A stretch of 64,000 nt of DNA, from positions 496,001-560,000 of the forward strand of contig NZ_JAHCLT010000002.1 of NCBI RefSeq assembly GCF_020005165.1, in the 5' to 3' direction. Within the stretch, counting starts at the first letter, position 1. Each line of letters begins with the position of its first letter. Under the pieces are notes generated by a model. The model was not told where the DNA came from, did not search any database, and saw nothing but the letters and a program-made list of their open reading frames with translations. This stretch comes from Kangiella taiwanensis (lineage in GTDB: Bacteria; Pseudomonadota; Gammaproteobacteria; Enterobacterales; Kangiellaceae). Positions 9,439 through 17,487 of the stretch are shown here, piece after piece. Position numbers and translations under genes: made by a program.

Positions 9439-10059
9439 TTAGCTCCTTGCTAATTCACGATAATGCTTGTCTAAGTTTATAACTTGTTGTTTTAGTGATT
9501 GCAAATCTGAATTGTTAGCAATAACGTCATCGGCTATGGATAAACGCTCAGAACGACTAGCTTGACTCACCATCAAGGCTTTCGCACGATGGATGTCGGT
9601 ATCATCTCTTTGCATTAAACGCGATAATTGCTTACCTTCGTCCGCATCAACAACGAGCACTCTTTGATAATTCTGAGCCTCATCAGTTCCATGAATCGTT
9701 TCAAAGTAAAGAGGAATGACGCTGATTGTATAAGGTTCTCCGCAGCTTTCAGCGGCTGACCTTGCTTGTAGCATTTTGTCTCTAATCATTGGGTGCAGCA
9801 ATTGATTTAACCAGTGCCTTTTAGAATCGTCAGAAAAAACGATATCTCTTAATGCTTTCCTATCCAATGAGCCGTCATCGAGCAATACGTCCTCACCAAA
9901 GTATTGTGTGATTGCCTGTAAACCCTCAGAGCCGAGCTCAACGACCTCTCTCGCGACAATATCAGCATCGATAACTCTAACACCAAGCTCTGCAAAAAAA
10001 CGACTAACAGCGGACTTGCCACTAGCAACACCACCGGTCAGTACAAAGTGCAAAGTCAT
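9439..10059 (-). CDS. coaE: Dephospho-CoA kinase
   Basis: Last enzyme of coenzyme A synthesis, phosphorylating the 3'-hydroxyl of dephospho-CoA. The P-loop GGVASGKS is at residues 9-16, followed by VIDADIVAREVVE typical of the family and LLHPMIRDKM in the CoA domain. At 206 residues it has normal length. It sits between pilD (7 bases upstream) and zapD (4 bases downstream), an arrangement shared with Pseudomonas-type pilBCD-coaE clusters. Confidence 0.95.
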   Translation of the reverse strand: MTLHFVLTGGVASGKSAVSRFFAELGVRVIDADIVAREVVELGSEGLQAITQYFGEDVLLDDGSLDRKALRDIVFSDDSKRHWLNQLLHPMIRDKMLQARSAAESCGEPYTISVIPLYFETIHGTDEAQNYQRVLVVDADEGKQLSRLMQRDDTDIHRAKALMVSQASRSERLSIADDVIANNSDLQSLKQQVINLDKHYRELARS

Positions 10060-10066
10060 GTGTAGA

Positions 10067-10975
10067 TTAAGGAGCCAATAAGTTGAGATAGAGCTCGGTC
10101 AATGGTTGCCCCCAGATTAAGGTAATCCAGCCTGCAATTGCCAGAAATGGGCCAAACGGAATGGTGTAGTCGCGGCCTTTTTTATTAATAATCATGGCAA
10201 TGATGCCTAACACAGCACCCGTTACGGTCGACAAGATTATAACAAGGGGCAGCATTTTAAAGCCTACAAAAGCACCAATGGCAGCCAAAAGTTTAAAGTC
10301 ACCATGCCCCATGCCCTCTTTTCCAGTCAAAATTTTAAACAGCCAATAGATTGACCATAAGACCAGATAGCCACAGAGGGCTCCAATCACCGAAGACTCT
10401 AGATCTGGAGCAAAACTGTGCTGGATTTCTGAAGGCTGTAAAAATAGGAAAGTACTTATGCCAATCCATACCAAGGGCAAGGTTAACTGATCGGGAAGTA
10501 TTTTATGATCATAATCAATAAAGCTTCCTACAATCAGGAAGGAAGTAAATATCAGTGCAAAAAGTAGTAACCAGTTAAAGCCAAATACCCAAGCGCAAGT
10601 AGCGAATGTTATCGCAGTCAGCAGTTCCACAAATGGATAGCGAATGGATATGGATGTTTTGCAAGAGAGGCACTTCCCTTTGAGAAACAACCAACTAAAA
10701 ATAGGAATATTTTCAAGCGCCGTGATTTTGTGCCCACACTTAGGACAAGCCGAGCGTGGTGTTACTAAGCTATATTTCTCAGGTAAGTCTTCTTTCGGGC
10801 AGCTGACATCACACTTCGCTTCCTTCAAGATTTCTGAAGCTGTTGAACGCCACTCTCTATTGAGAATCTTTGGTAACCGATGAATTACAACATTAAAGAA
10901 GCTACCAAAAAGCAAGCCCAGTATAAAAACAAAACCTGCCAATAAAGGCAGGTTATTTGACAATAGTTCAATCAT
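10067..10975 (-). CDS. pilD: Type IV prepilin peptidase/N-methyltransferase PilD
   Basis: Inner-membrane aspartyl protease that cleaves prepilin leaders and methylates the new N-terminus; substrates here would include PilA at 15933-16373. In the 302 residues, a cytoplasmic zinc-type domain carries two CxxC pairs (C77/C80 and C102/C105), followed by about seven membrane segments. The catalytic aspartates lie in SFIDYDHKILPD (154/156) and GMGHGDFKLL (D226), the GxGD motif. It follows pilC by 31 bases and precedes coaE. Confidence 0.95.
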   Translation of the reverse strand: MIELLSNNLPLLAGFVFILGLLFGSFFNVVIHRLPKILNREWRSTASEILKEAKCDVSCPKEDLPEKYSLVTPRSACPKCGHKITALENIPIFSWLFLKGKCLSCKTSISIRYPFVELLTAITFATCAWVFGFNWLLLFALIFTSFLIVGSFIDYDHKILPDQLTLPLVWIGISTFLFLQPSEIQHSFAPDLESSVIGALCGYLVLWSIYWLFKILTGKEGMGHGDFKLLAAIGAFVGFKMLPLVIILSTVTGAVLGIIAMIINKKGRDYTIPFGPFLAIAGWITLIWGQPLTELYLNLLAP

Positions 10976-11006
10976 AGAGTTTTATTTTTCTTCTTTATTA
11001 CTAAGA

Positions 11007-12251
11007 TTAGAATGCATCACCGAGTTTAAAGATTGGAAGATACATCGCAACAATAATTGTACCAACCAGACCACCAATGAATACAATAACGAATGGCTCA
11101 ATCAAAGAGCTCAGACCGTCAACAGCATCATCAACCTCAGCTTCATAAATATCAGCCACTTTTGATAACATGGTGTCAACCGCACCTGACTCTTCACCAA
11201 TTGCAACCATTTGGTTTACCATATTAGGGAATACTCCCGTAGACGTCATCGCCATATTTATTTGCAAACCGCTGGTAACATCTTCTTTAATCTTTAAAAT
11301 CGCCTTTTTGTATACCGTATTACCTGAAGCGCCAGCAGCAGAGTCTAAAGCGTCCACAAGCGGTACACCGGCAGCAAAGGTCGTTGCCAAAGTTCGAGCA
11401 TAACGGGCCACCGCTGCTTTTTGCACTAATGGTCCAAATATAGGAACTTTTAGTAAAAATCTATCTTTTGCCTCTCGAAATTGGGGGGAATGCTTGTTTG
11501 CTTGAACAAAACCGACCACAATTGCAATCAAGATCCCTAAATAGATATACCAATTGGCTTGTACATTTTCTGAAGCGCCAACAACCATTCCTGTTAATGC
11601 AGGTAAGTCCGCTCCCGCACCCGAGAACAGGTCTTTAAACATCGGTACCACGTAAATCAATAGTACGGCTGTTACCGCAAGCGATACCACAATAACCGCT
11701 GTCGGATACATCATTGCTTTTTTAATCTTGGATTTTAGAGCCTCAGATTTTTCTTTATAGGTCGCAATACGGTCCAGCATCTGCTCCAATGTACCTGACT
11801 GTTCACCAGCATGGATCAAGTCGCAGACCAGCTCATCGAAATATTTGGGATGGCCGCGAAGTGCCGTAGCGAAGGGATTACCTGCCTCAACGTCTTCCTT
11901 GATTTTCAGGACAAGCTCTTGAACACTAGCGTTTTCATGACCTTTACCAATGATATCGAACGACTGTACAAGTGGAACACCCGCTTTCATCATTGTCGCT
12001 AATTGTCGAAGGAAAACAGCAATATCAACAGGCTTAATCGGTTTTTTGCCACCACCTATAGAAGCAAATAAATCAGCATTAACGGCTTTTGGCGTGATCC
12101 CCTGCTTCCGCAGCGACGCCTTAACTTCGTCAGGACCAACTGCGGGCATTGAGCCCTTAACTTTCTGACCTTGCTTATTGACACCTTTCCACTGAAAAAC
12201 TTTTTGTTTTTTTTGTTTGGTTGCTTTACGTTTTTTTACCGCAGTCGCCAT
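11007..12251 (-). CDS. pilC: Type IV pilus inner-membrane platform protein PilC
   Basis: Platform protein that couples the assembly ATPase PilB to pilin insertion. The 414 residues contain a basic, Lys-rich N-terminus, then two T2SF domains, each with a cytoplasmic helical part and transmembrane helices (about 210-230, 260-280 and 380-405). Family motifs such as FLRQLATMMKAGVPLVQ and YARTLATTFAAGVPLVDAL mark the two repeats. It is the middle gene of pilB-pilC-pilD. Confidence 0.95.
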   Translation of the reverse strand: MATAVKKRKATKQKKQKVFQWKGVNKQGQKVKGSMPAVGPDEVKASLRKQGITPKAVNADLFASIGGGKKPIKPVDIAVFLRQLATMMKAGVPLVQSFDIIGKGHENASVQELVLKIKEDVEAGNPFATALRGHPKYFDELVCDLIHAGEQSGTLEQMLDRIATYKEKSEALKSKIKKAMMYPTAVIVVSLAVTAVLLIYVVPMFKDLFSGAGADLPALTGMVVGASENVQANWYIYLGILIAIVVGFVQANKHSPQFREAKDRFLLKVPIFGPLVQKAAVARYARTLATTFAAGVPLVDALDSAAGASGNTVYKKAILKIKEDVTSGLQINMAMTSTGVFPNMVNQMVAIGEESGAVDTMLSKVADIYEAEVDDAVDGLSSLIEPFVIVFIGGLVGTIIVAMYLPIFKLGDAF

Positions 12252-12342
12252 GATGTGCTACCTTTCGCCCTTAGTCCTACCAATATAGCAAATAAAAGTT
12301 AATTGCCCCAATAAATACAACAACTACTTCGTAGTCTTGCCT

Positions 12343-14055
12343 TTAATCTTGAGTTACACGGTTTACTTCTTCTAAACTGGTGGCCCCTAATTTAATCTTA
12401 TTAAGACCAGCTCTGCGCAGGTCTGGAATGTTTTCTTTTCTCGCCTGATCTGCGATATCAATTGCATTACCTCCTTCCATGATAATGCGCCCCATCGCAT
12501 CTGAAACAGGCATAACTTGGAATAAGCCCACACGCCCTTTATAACCTAATGTACATTTATCGCAACCGACAGGTTCATAAACTGTGAGTTCGTTCAGCTC
12601 TTCTTGAAGGAAACCTTCCTCCAATAACGCTTCGTCAGGTAGTTCTGACGGCTTCTTGCAGTGTTCACATAAGCGTCTTGCCAGCCGCTGTGCTACTACG
12701 ATATTCACAGTTGTAGCAATATTAAACGGTGCAACCCCCATATTGACGAGACGTGTCAATGTTTCTGGAGCCGAGTTTGTATGGAGCGTCGATAATACTA
12801 AGTGGCCTGTTTGGGATGCCTTAATTGCAATTTCAGCAGTTTCCAAGTCTCGAATTTCACCTACCAGTACAATATCGGGATCCTGACGTAAGAATGCTCT
12901 TAACGCTGAAGCAAACGTCAAACCAGCCTTTATATTAACGTTTACCTGGTTAACACCAGCTAAGTTGATTTCAACAGGATCTTCAGCGGTAGAAATATTT
13001 TTATGCTCATCATTAAGAATATTAACGCCGGTATAAAGTGTTACGGTTTTACCCGAGCCAGTAGGTCCTGTAACCAACACCATCCCTTGCGGTTTGTTAA
13101 TGGCTTCCATGAAATACTTTTTCTGCTGTGCTTCAAAACCCAGCGCATCGACCCCTAACATCGCACTTGTAGGGTCAAGAATACGCATTACAATCTTTTC
13201 ACCAAAAAGTGTCGGTAACGTATTCACACGAAAGTCGATAGCTTTTGTTTTTGATAATTTAAGTTTAACACGACCATCTTGCGGAACACGGCGCTCTGAA
13301 ATATCAAGGTTTGAGAGTACTTTCAGACGGGCTGAGATTCTTGCAGAAAGCTGAATTGGAGGGCTCGCCACCTCATGCAAAAGACCGTCAATACGAAACC
13401 TTACACGATACTTCTTCTCGTAAGGCTCGAAGTGTAAATCCGATGCGCCTTTCCTGATCGCCTCAACCAGCATTTTCTTAACGAACTTAACTACTGGTGC
13501 ATCATCTTTATCTGCACCAGCACCTACATCATCCGATTCTTCAGGATCAACCGCATCGAGATCAATGTTGTCTAAATCAGCGTCATCGAAGTCCGATAGG
13601 GACTCACTTTCCTTCTCGTCAATAAGCTTATTAACTAGAGAATCAAGCTTCGATGGTTCGACAAGGACAGCTTCGATGGAGCAGTTGGTTTGAAACCTAA
13701 CCTCTTCTAAACTTTTTAAGTTAGTTGCGTCAGACACACCTACAAATAAACGTGTGCCCCGCTTATATAAAGGTAGAACGCGATGCTTTCGCATCATGTT
13801 TAGATCAATAATATCTTTCGGTAAGTTGTCAGGGTTTATTGAAGATGCATCAAAATAAGGGGCACCAAAGTTCACACCTTGGGCTTTTACAGCATCCGCA
13901 CCTTTAATAGCACCAGAGCTCACAAGCCAGTCAATTAAACCAACTTTCTCTTCTTTCGCAAGCTTGATCGCTTCTTTAACTTTTTCTTTCTGGATCAAGC
14001 CTTCTGCTACAAGCATATGTGCCAAACCAGTTAAGCCTGTTTCTACTAATGCCAT
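12343..14055 (-). CDS. pilB: Type IV pilus assembly ATPase PilB
   Basis: Hexameric extension motor for pilus assembly. I start at ATG 14055 (570 residues), which has AAGGAAG 6 bases upstream; the in-frame TTG before it lies in the spacer. Domains: an N-terminal MshEN-type domain (about 1-150), an acidic Asp/Glu linker (150-185), and a GspE-type ATPase with Walker A GPTGSGKT at 330-337, a Walker B region DIVLVGEIRD near 400, and a tetracysteine zinc motif (CEHC and CDKC) near the C-terminus. It is followed by pilC after 91 bases. Confidence 0.95.
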   Translation of the reverse strand: MALVETGLTGLAHMLVAEGLIQKEKVKEAIKLAKEEKVGLIDWLVSSGAIKGADAVKAQGVNFGAPYFDASSINPDNLPKDIIDLNMMRKHRVLPLYKRGTRLFVGVSDATNLKSLEEVRFQTNCSIEAVLVEPSKLDSLVNKLIDEKESESLSDFDDADLDNIDLDAVDPEESDDVGAGADKDDAPVVKFVKKMLVEAIRKGASDLHFEPYEKKYRVRFRIDGLLHEVASPPIQLSARISARLKVLSNLDISERRVPQDGRVKLKLSKTKAIDFRVNTLPTLFGEKIVMRILDPTSAMLGVDALGFEAQQKKYFMEAINKPQGMVLVTGPTGSGKTVTLYTGVNILNDEHKNISTAEDPVEINLAGVNQVNVNIKAGLTFASALRAFLRQDPDIVLVGEIRDLETAEIAIKASQTGHLVLSTLHTNSAPETLTRLVNMGVAPFNIATTVNIVVAQRLARRLCEHCKKPSELPDEALLEEGFLQEELNELTVYEPVGCDKCTLGYKGRVGLFQVMPVSDAMGRIIMEGGNAIDIADQARKENIPDLRRAGLNKIKLGATSLEEVNRVTQD

Positions 14056-14127
14056 CAAATACTTCCTTGGGAGAGCTATATTAAATACATGAGTTTATAT
14101 AGTTGATTAAATCAATACCAATGTCAA

Positions 14128-15864
14128 TCAATCCGTATATAATGACTTTTTATATCCCTTTGACTCCATGTGTTTATAGAAGCTTTCCAGCCATCTTTTT
14201 ATTCTACTTGAAGGGTAGTAATAACCTAATCTATCAGCAGTCTTAAAAGCCTCCTTTATTTGTCCAGTGTTTTCATAGGCATAAATTAAAGATATGTAAT
14301 AATCTGATTTTGGTGCAAGCCTGATACTTTGAGTTGCCCATTCAATATAAGGTTGGCTTAGTTCTGCTTGACCACTTTTTATTCCAATCTGCGAAATACT
14401 AGCAAAATAAATATAGTTATAAGTGTTTTCCCAACCGATTTTCAAGTAAACATTTTGAATATCTGATACTTCCCTATTCTGGTCTTTTAAAAAAGCATTA
14501 AGCTTATTTAGCGACAGAATGTTCAAACTCAAAATAGTAAGAAAAAGAGAACCTAACAGCCCCCCGATAACTGGCATAAAACTTAGTTTTGAGGGGATGC
14601 AGTATATCACTTTCTGTTTAACGTTTTGCTTATCTTTGGTATATAGAAAGCAAACAAAAAGGATTGCCAGCACCACCAGATGTAAAGCTGACTGATAGAA
14701 AGGCATTTCAACCATAGAATGTAGAACGATAGGGAGTAAAACTCCAATTGAGCTGAAGAACCTAAGCCCCTTACCCCACAAAGCACTCACGCATATGCAA
14801 GCTAAACCCACCAAGGAAAGAGCGGCTGTTAAGCCACCCTCTAACCCCCACAAAAGCAACTCGTTATGCGGGTGCACTAAGTTCCCATGCCCACTTCCTT
14901 CAGGTAACTGGCCACTATGATACAGCTCAGCAAATTTTTCTAGAAAAACTCTTTGAAAACTTCCGAGTCCATGTCCAAATATCGGAGCATCGAGCATAGC
15001 TTGCAAGCTGGTAATATACATTCCTACTCTGGCGCCCCCATCAGCTAACTCTTTCTCTACTCGTCCAGTATGATTTAACAAAATTAGGGCTATAATTAAC
15101 CCGGTAAATGCTGAAGCTAACCACAACAAGCATTTTACTTTATCTTTTTTCAGAGCATACGGCATCACAAAAATCACACCTAGAAGAGCTCCGAGGTATG
15201 CGGCCCTAGAGTTACTAAAAACTAAAGTAAAAACAGCTAAACTTGCAAGGGCTAAATGCCAAACATAGCTAACTCTTTCAAAGCTAGACTTGTCATGTTT
15301 ATACCTTGAAAAGATGTATAAACTTAGCGCTAGCCCCGTTGCTAAAAAGCTTCCGAAAGTATTTCTTTGATTAAACACCCCTAAAGCTGCTGGGTCTATC
15401 ATTAGTTGTTCATGGGTACTGTTAACCATTACCGCGTGAAAAGTTTGCGCCCCTCCCCAGAGTATTTCAACCGTTATGCAACATAATATTAGGATAATTA
15501 ATCTATCCGGCTTAAGTCGAACTAAGTCAAACTGGATTATTCCAAGTATAAAAAACCAGGTTATTACAAGCCCGAGTGGCAGTAAGTAGCCTTCACTTAC
15601 ATAGTCTTTATTGGCAAATGCAAAAGGCAGAAGAGCTAGCAGTATAAATGCAGTTCCCTTCCACCAAAAATCAGGAATCACTATTTTCTTTTGTTTTGAG
15701 ATAACGAAACAACTTAAACTTAGAGATACACCAACAAACATCCAAGTGAAATTGTTTTGCTGCAACCCTAACCCTACCACTCCATGACTAGTGTATAAAA
15801 TATGACATACAAGCAAAAAAAACACACAAAAGGCTGCAAATACTATTTTATTTATTAATATCAT
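14128..15864 (-). CDS. O-antigen ligase/PglL-type membrane protein, possible pilin glycosyltransferase
   Basis: Polytopic protein of the Wzy_C (O-antigen ligase, polymerase or PglL/TfpO O-oligosaccharyltransferase) superfamily. Ten or more hydrophobic segments are followed by a soluble C-terminal helical tail of about 110 residues that looks TPR-like. The periplasmic loop holds the Wzy_C signature HPHNELLLWGLEGG. The open frame reaches 15906, but that start lies inside the pilA terminator hairpin; I prefer ATG 15864 (578 residues), with a weak AGAAG upstream. Its place directly after pilA suggests pilin O-glycosylation, as for TfpO/PglL next to pilins. Specificity cannot be read from sequence. 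Confidence 0.72.
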   Translation of the reverse strand: MILINKIVFAAFCVFFLLVCHILYTSHGVVGLGLQQNNFTWMFVGVSLSLSCFVISKQKKIVIPDFWWKGTAFILLALLPFAFANKDYVSEGYLLPLGLVITWFFILGIIQFDLVRLKPDRLIILILCCITVEILWGGAQTFHAVMVNSTHEQLMIDPAALGVFNQRNTFGSFLATGLALSLYIFSRYKHDKSSFERVSYVWHLALASLAVFTLVFSNSRAAYLGALLGVIFVMPYALKKDKVKCLLWLASAFTGLIIALILLNHTGRVEKELADGGARVGMYITSLQAMLDAPIFGHGLGSFQRVFLEKFAELYHSGQLPEGSGHGNLVHPHNELLLWGLEGGLTAALSLVGLACICVSALWGKGLRFFSSIGVLLPIVLHSMVEMPFYQSALHLVVLAILFVCFLYTKDKQNVKQKVIYCIPSKLSFMPVIGGLLGSLFLTILSLNILSLNKLNAFLKDQNREVSDIQNVYLKIGWENTYNYIYFASISQIGIKSGQAELSQPYIEWATQSIRLAPKSDYYISLIYAYENTGQIKEAFKTADRLGYYYPSSRIKRWLESFYKHMESKGYKKSLYTD

Positions 15865-15891
15865 AATTTTAGAGCTTCTAATCGTACACAT

Positions 15892-15921
15892 AAAAAAAGC
15901 GAGCATAGGCTCGCTTTTTTT
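15892..15921. terminator. Bidirectional-looking terminator after pilA
   Basis: Inverted repeat GCGAGC-ATAG-GCTCGC flanked by seven A and seven T residues. It lies 12 bases after the pilA stop and would end pilA transcription before the ligase gene. Confidence 0.88.
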
Positions 15922-15932
15922 CTTAGTTAATA

Positions 15933-16373
15933 TTAACGACAGCTGGCAGGTGCTAAACCACTATTTTCAAGAGTATTAGTACAGTTCCAACCAAAGATAT
16001 CCGCACCAGAAGCTGCTGCGCCAGATGAGTCAACAGGGCTTAAAACGATAGTGCCGTTAGAACCATCACCAACTTCAGCATCATTGATCTCTACACTGAT
16101 AACTCCACCAGCAGCAACAGTTAACGAGTCAACATATTGCGAACCACCTGAACATCCAGCACTTGTGGCTGATCCAGGTAGGGCGTTATTTGCTGCAGCG
16201 TATTCTGCCACAGATGTTTTACAAGCTCCAGCTGTTGCCATTGCTTCAGAGATCTTAGAACGCTTGATGTAATCTTGGTAAGCTGGAATAGCTACTGCAG
16301 CCAAGATACCTACGATCGCAACTACGATCATTAATTCGATCAGGGTGAAACCCGCTTGTTTTTTAGTTTGCAT
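15933..16373 (-). CDS. pilA: Type IV major pilin PilA
   Basis: Type IVa pilin subunit of 146 residues. A short basic leader (MQTKKQAG) ends in Gly8, followed by the methylation/cleavage motif [22 protein letters not shown] with Glu5 of the mature protein. The C-terminal disulfide loop is bounded by C131 and C145, and the protein ends in APASCR. AGGAGAGAG precedes the ATG, a strong site as expected for an abundant protein. It is monocistronic in appearance: a terminator follows, and a 530-base noncoding region lies upstream. Confidence 0.96.
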   Translation of the reverse strand: MQTKKQAGFTLIELMIVVAIVGILAAVAIPAYQDYIKRSKISEAMATAGACKTSVAEYAAANNALPGSATSAGCSGGSQYVDSLTVAAGGVISVEINDAEVGDGSNGTIVLSPVDSSGAAASGADIFGWNCTNTLENSGLAPASCR

Positions 16374-16903
16374 GAGACTCTCTCCTATACATTTTGCAAA
16401 AAATTAGTCACAAAATTTGCTCTCACAAGAATTTATTGTTTTACTAAGCGTTCCCTCAAGTGGTTGATTTGCTTAGTTGCACAAGCCGTTCAGTATTGAA
16501 CGAATCCGTTTGAACAAATTCTGTAGTCAAATATAACTGTGGAATTCAAAGATAGCAACTAACGATTGTAAAATTTCTCGACACACCTATTAAAACAATG
16601 ACTTAAGTCACATTTATATGCGAGCTTGCATCCTTTTTCTCGTATTTTAGTACAAAAAATCAACCAATTAGCGTTCAAATTGACACTTTTTGTCACTCTT
16701 ACGGTTGAGTTTTTTATCGATATAAACTGCTTTAGGCCTTAAAAAAACCTTAACCTATTGTTTTATAAGAAACTTTATTAACTAAAAAGTTAGAGTCAGG
16801 GCGAGCACTTATTTTACAATGTCGTAAAATATTCATATTGGGTCGATTTCTTGTCCTAGAATCAGTATCCTCCCTAAATCAATAGCGTAAAACAAAATTA
16901 CTC
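16374..16903. promoter_or_regulatory. Long pilA/yacG intergenic region with palindromes
   Basis: 530 bases, A+T-rich, between divergent pilA and yacG. It holds the perfect 12-base palindrome TGACTTAAGTCA (16599-16610) inside a CRP/Vfr-like AATGA-N6-TCACA (16597-16612), and a TGACA-N6-TGTCA inverted repeat near 16680. A GG-N10-GC pair on the minus strand near 16625 only weakly resembles a sigma-54 site. No coding frame with a ribosome site was seen. Confidence 0.4.
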
Positions 16904-17104
16904 ATGTCTGAAACAATGATCGTTAAGTGCCCGACCTGCTCAAAATCCGTAGCTTGGACTTCGAGCAATGACTTTAAACCGTTTTGTAGTAATCGTTGTA
17001 AACTGATCGATTTAGGAGAGTGGGCCAGCGAAGGACACAAAATTGCTGGTCAGCAAATGGATCCTCATACGGTTAGTGAGCTGGCGAAAGAGGAAAGTCA
17101 GTAG
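16904..17104 (+). CDS. yacG: DNA gyrase inhibitor/zinc-binding protein YacG
   Basis: Small zinc-ribbon protein (66 residues); E. coli YacG binds GyrB and inhibits gyrase. Four zinc cysteines are visible at C9, C12 (CPTC) and C28, C32 (CSNRC), followed by the family segment [16 protein letters not shown]. Its stop is directly adjacent to the stop of the converging Nudix gene (17104/17105). In enterics it follows coaE-zapD; here it stands apart. Confidence 0.93.
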   Translation: MSETMIVKCPTCSKSVAWTSSNDFKPFCSNRCKLIDLGEWASEGHKIAGQQMDPHTVSELAKEESQ

Positions 17105-17482
17105 TTAGATTAACCCTAGAATGGCTTGATTTGCTTTTGGGAAATCGTAGTTATTTAGTGATGAAATGGGGCACCAAACCAGAGGTTGCCCTTCTTTTCC
17201 CATAGGAACACCCAGATAATCAGTAATTAAACAAACCTTCAACCGCACCGACTTATCAGTATATTGGTGCTCAATAATAGTGAGCGGTTCAATCCGTGTC
17301 GGGAATATGTCCAACTCCTCGAAGCACTCTCTTCTAAGCGCATTTTCGACTGACTCGTCATCTTCTATTTTACCACCGGGAAATTCCCACAGCCCGCCTT
17401 GATGCTGATGCTCGGCTCGTTTCGCAATAAGTATGCGGCCAGATATCTTGATGACAGCGACCGCTACATTGACTACCGACAT
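17105..17482 (-). CDS. mutT: MutT-like Nudix hydrolase (8-oxo-dGTP diphosphatase)
   Basis: Nudix hydrolase of 125 residues that likely sanitises 8-oxo-dGTP. The Nudix box runs from Gly37 to about residue 59 (GKIEDDES, ALRRECFEEL), matching GX5EX7REUXEEXGU. It lies 5 bases after secA, the secA-mutT order found in E. coli, and is convergent with yacG. Nudix substrate range cannot be told from sequence; position supports MutT. Confidence 0.88.
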   Translation of the reverse strand: MSVVNVAVAVIKISGRILIAKRAEHQHQGGLWEFPGGKIEDDESVENALRRECFEELDIFPTRIEPLTIIEHQYTDKSVRLKVCLITDYLGVPMGKEGQPLVWCPISSLNNYDFPKANQAILGLI

Positions 17483-17487
17483 TCTTA

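Noticed and set aside
16621-16640. Sigma-54 promoter for pilA
   Set aside because: A GG-N10-GC spacing exists on the minus strand, but the flanking consensus (TGGCAC...TTGCA) is poorly matched and it lies about 250 bases from pilA.
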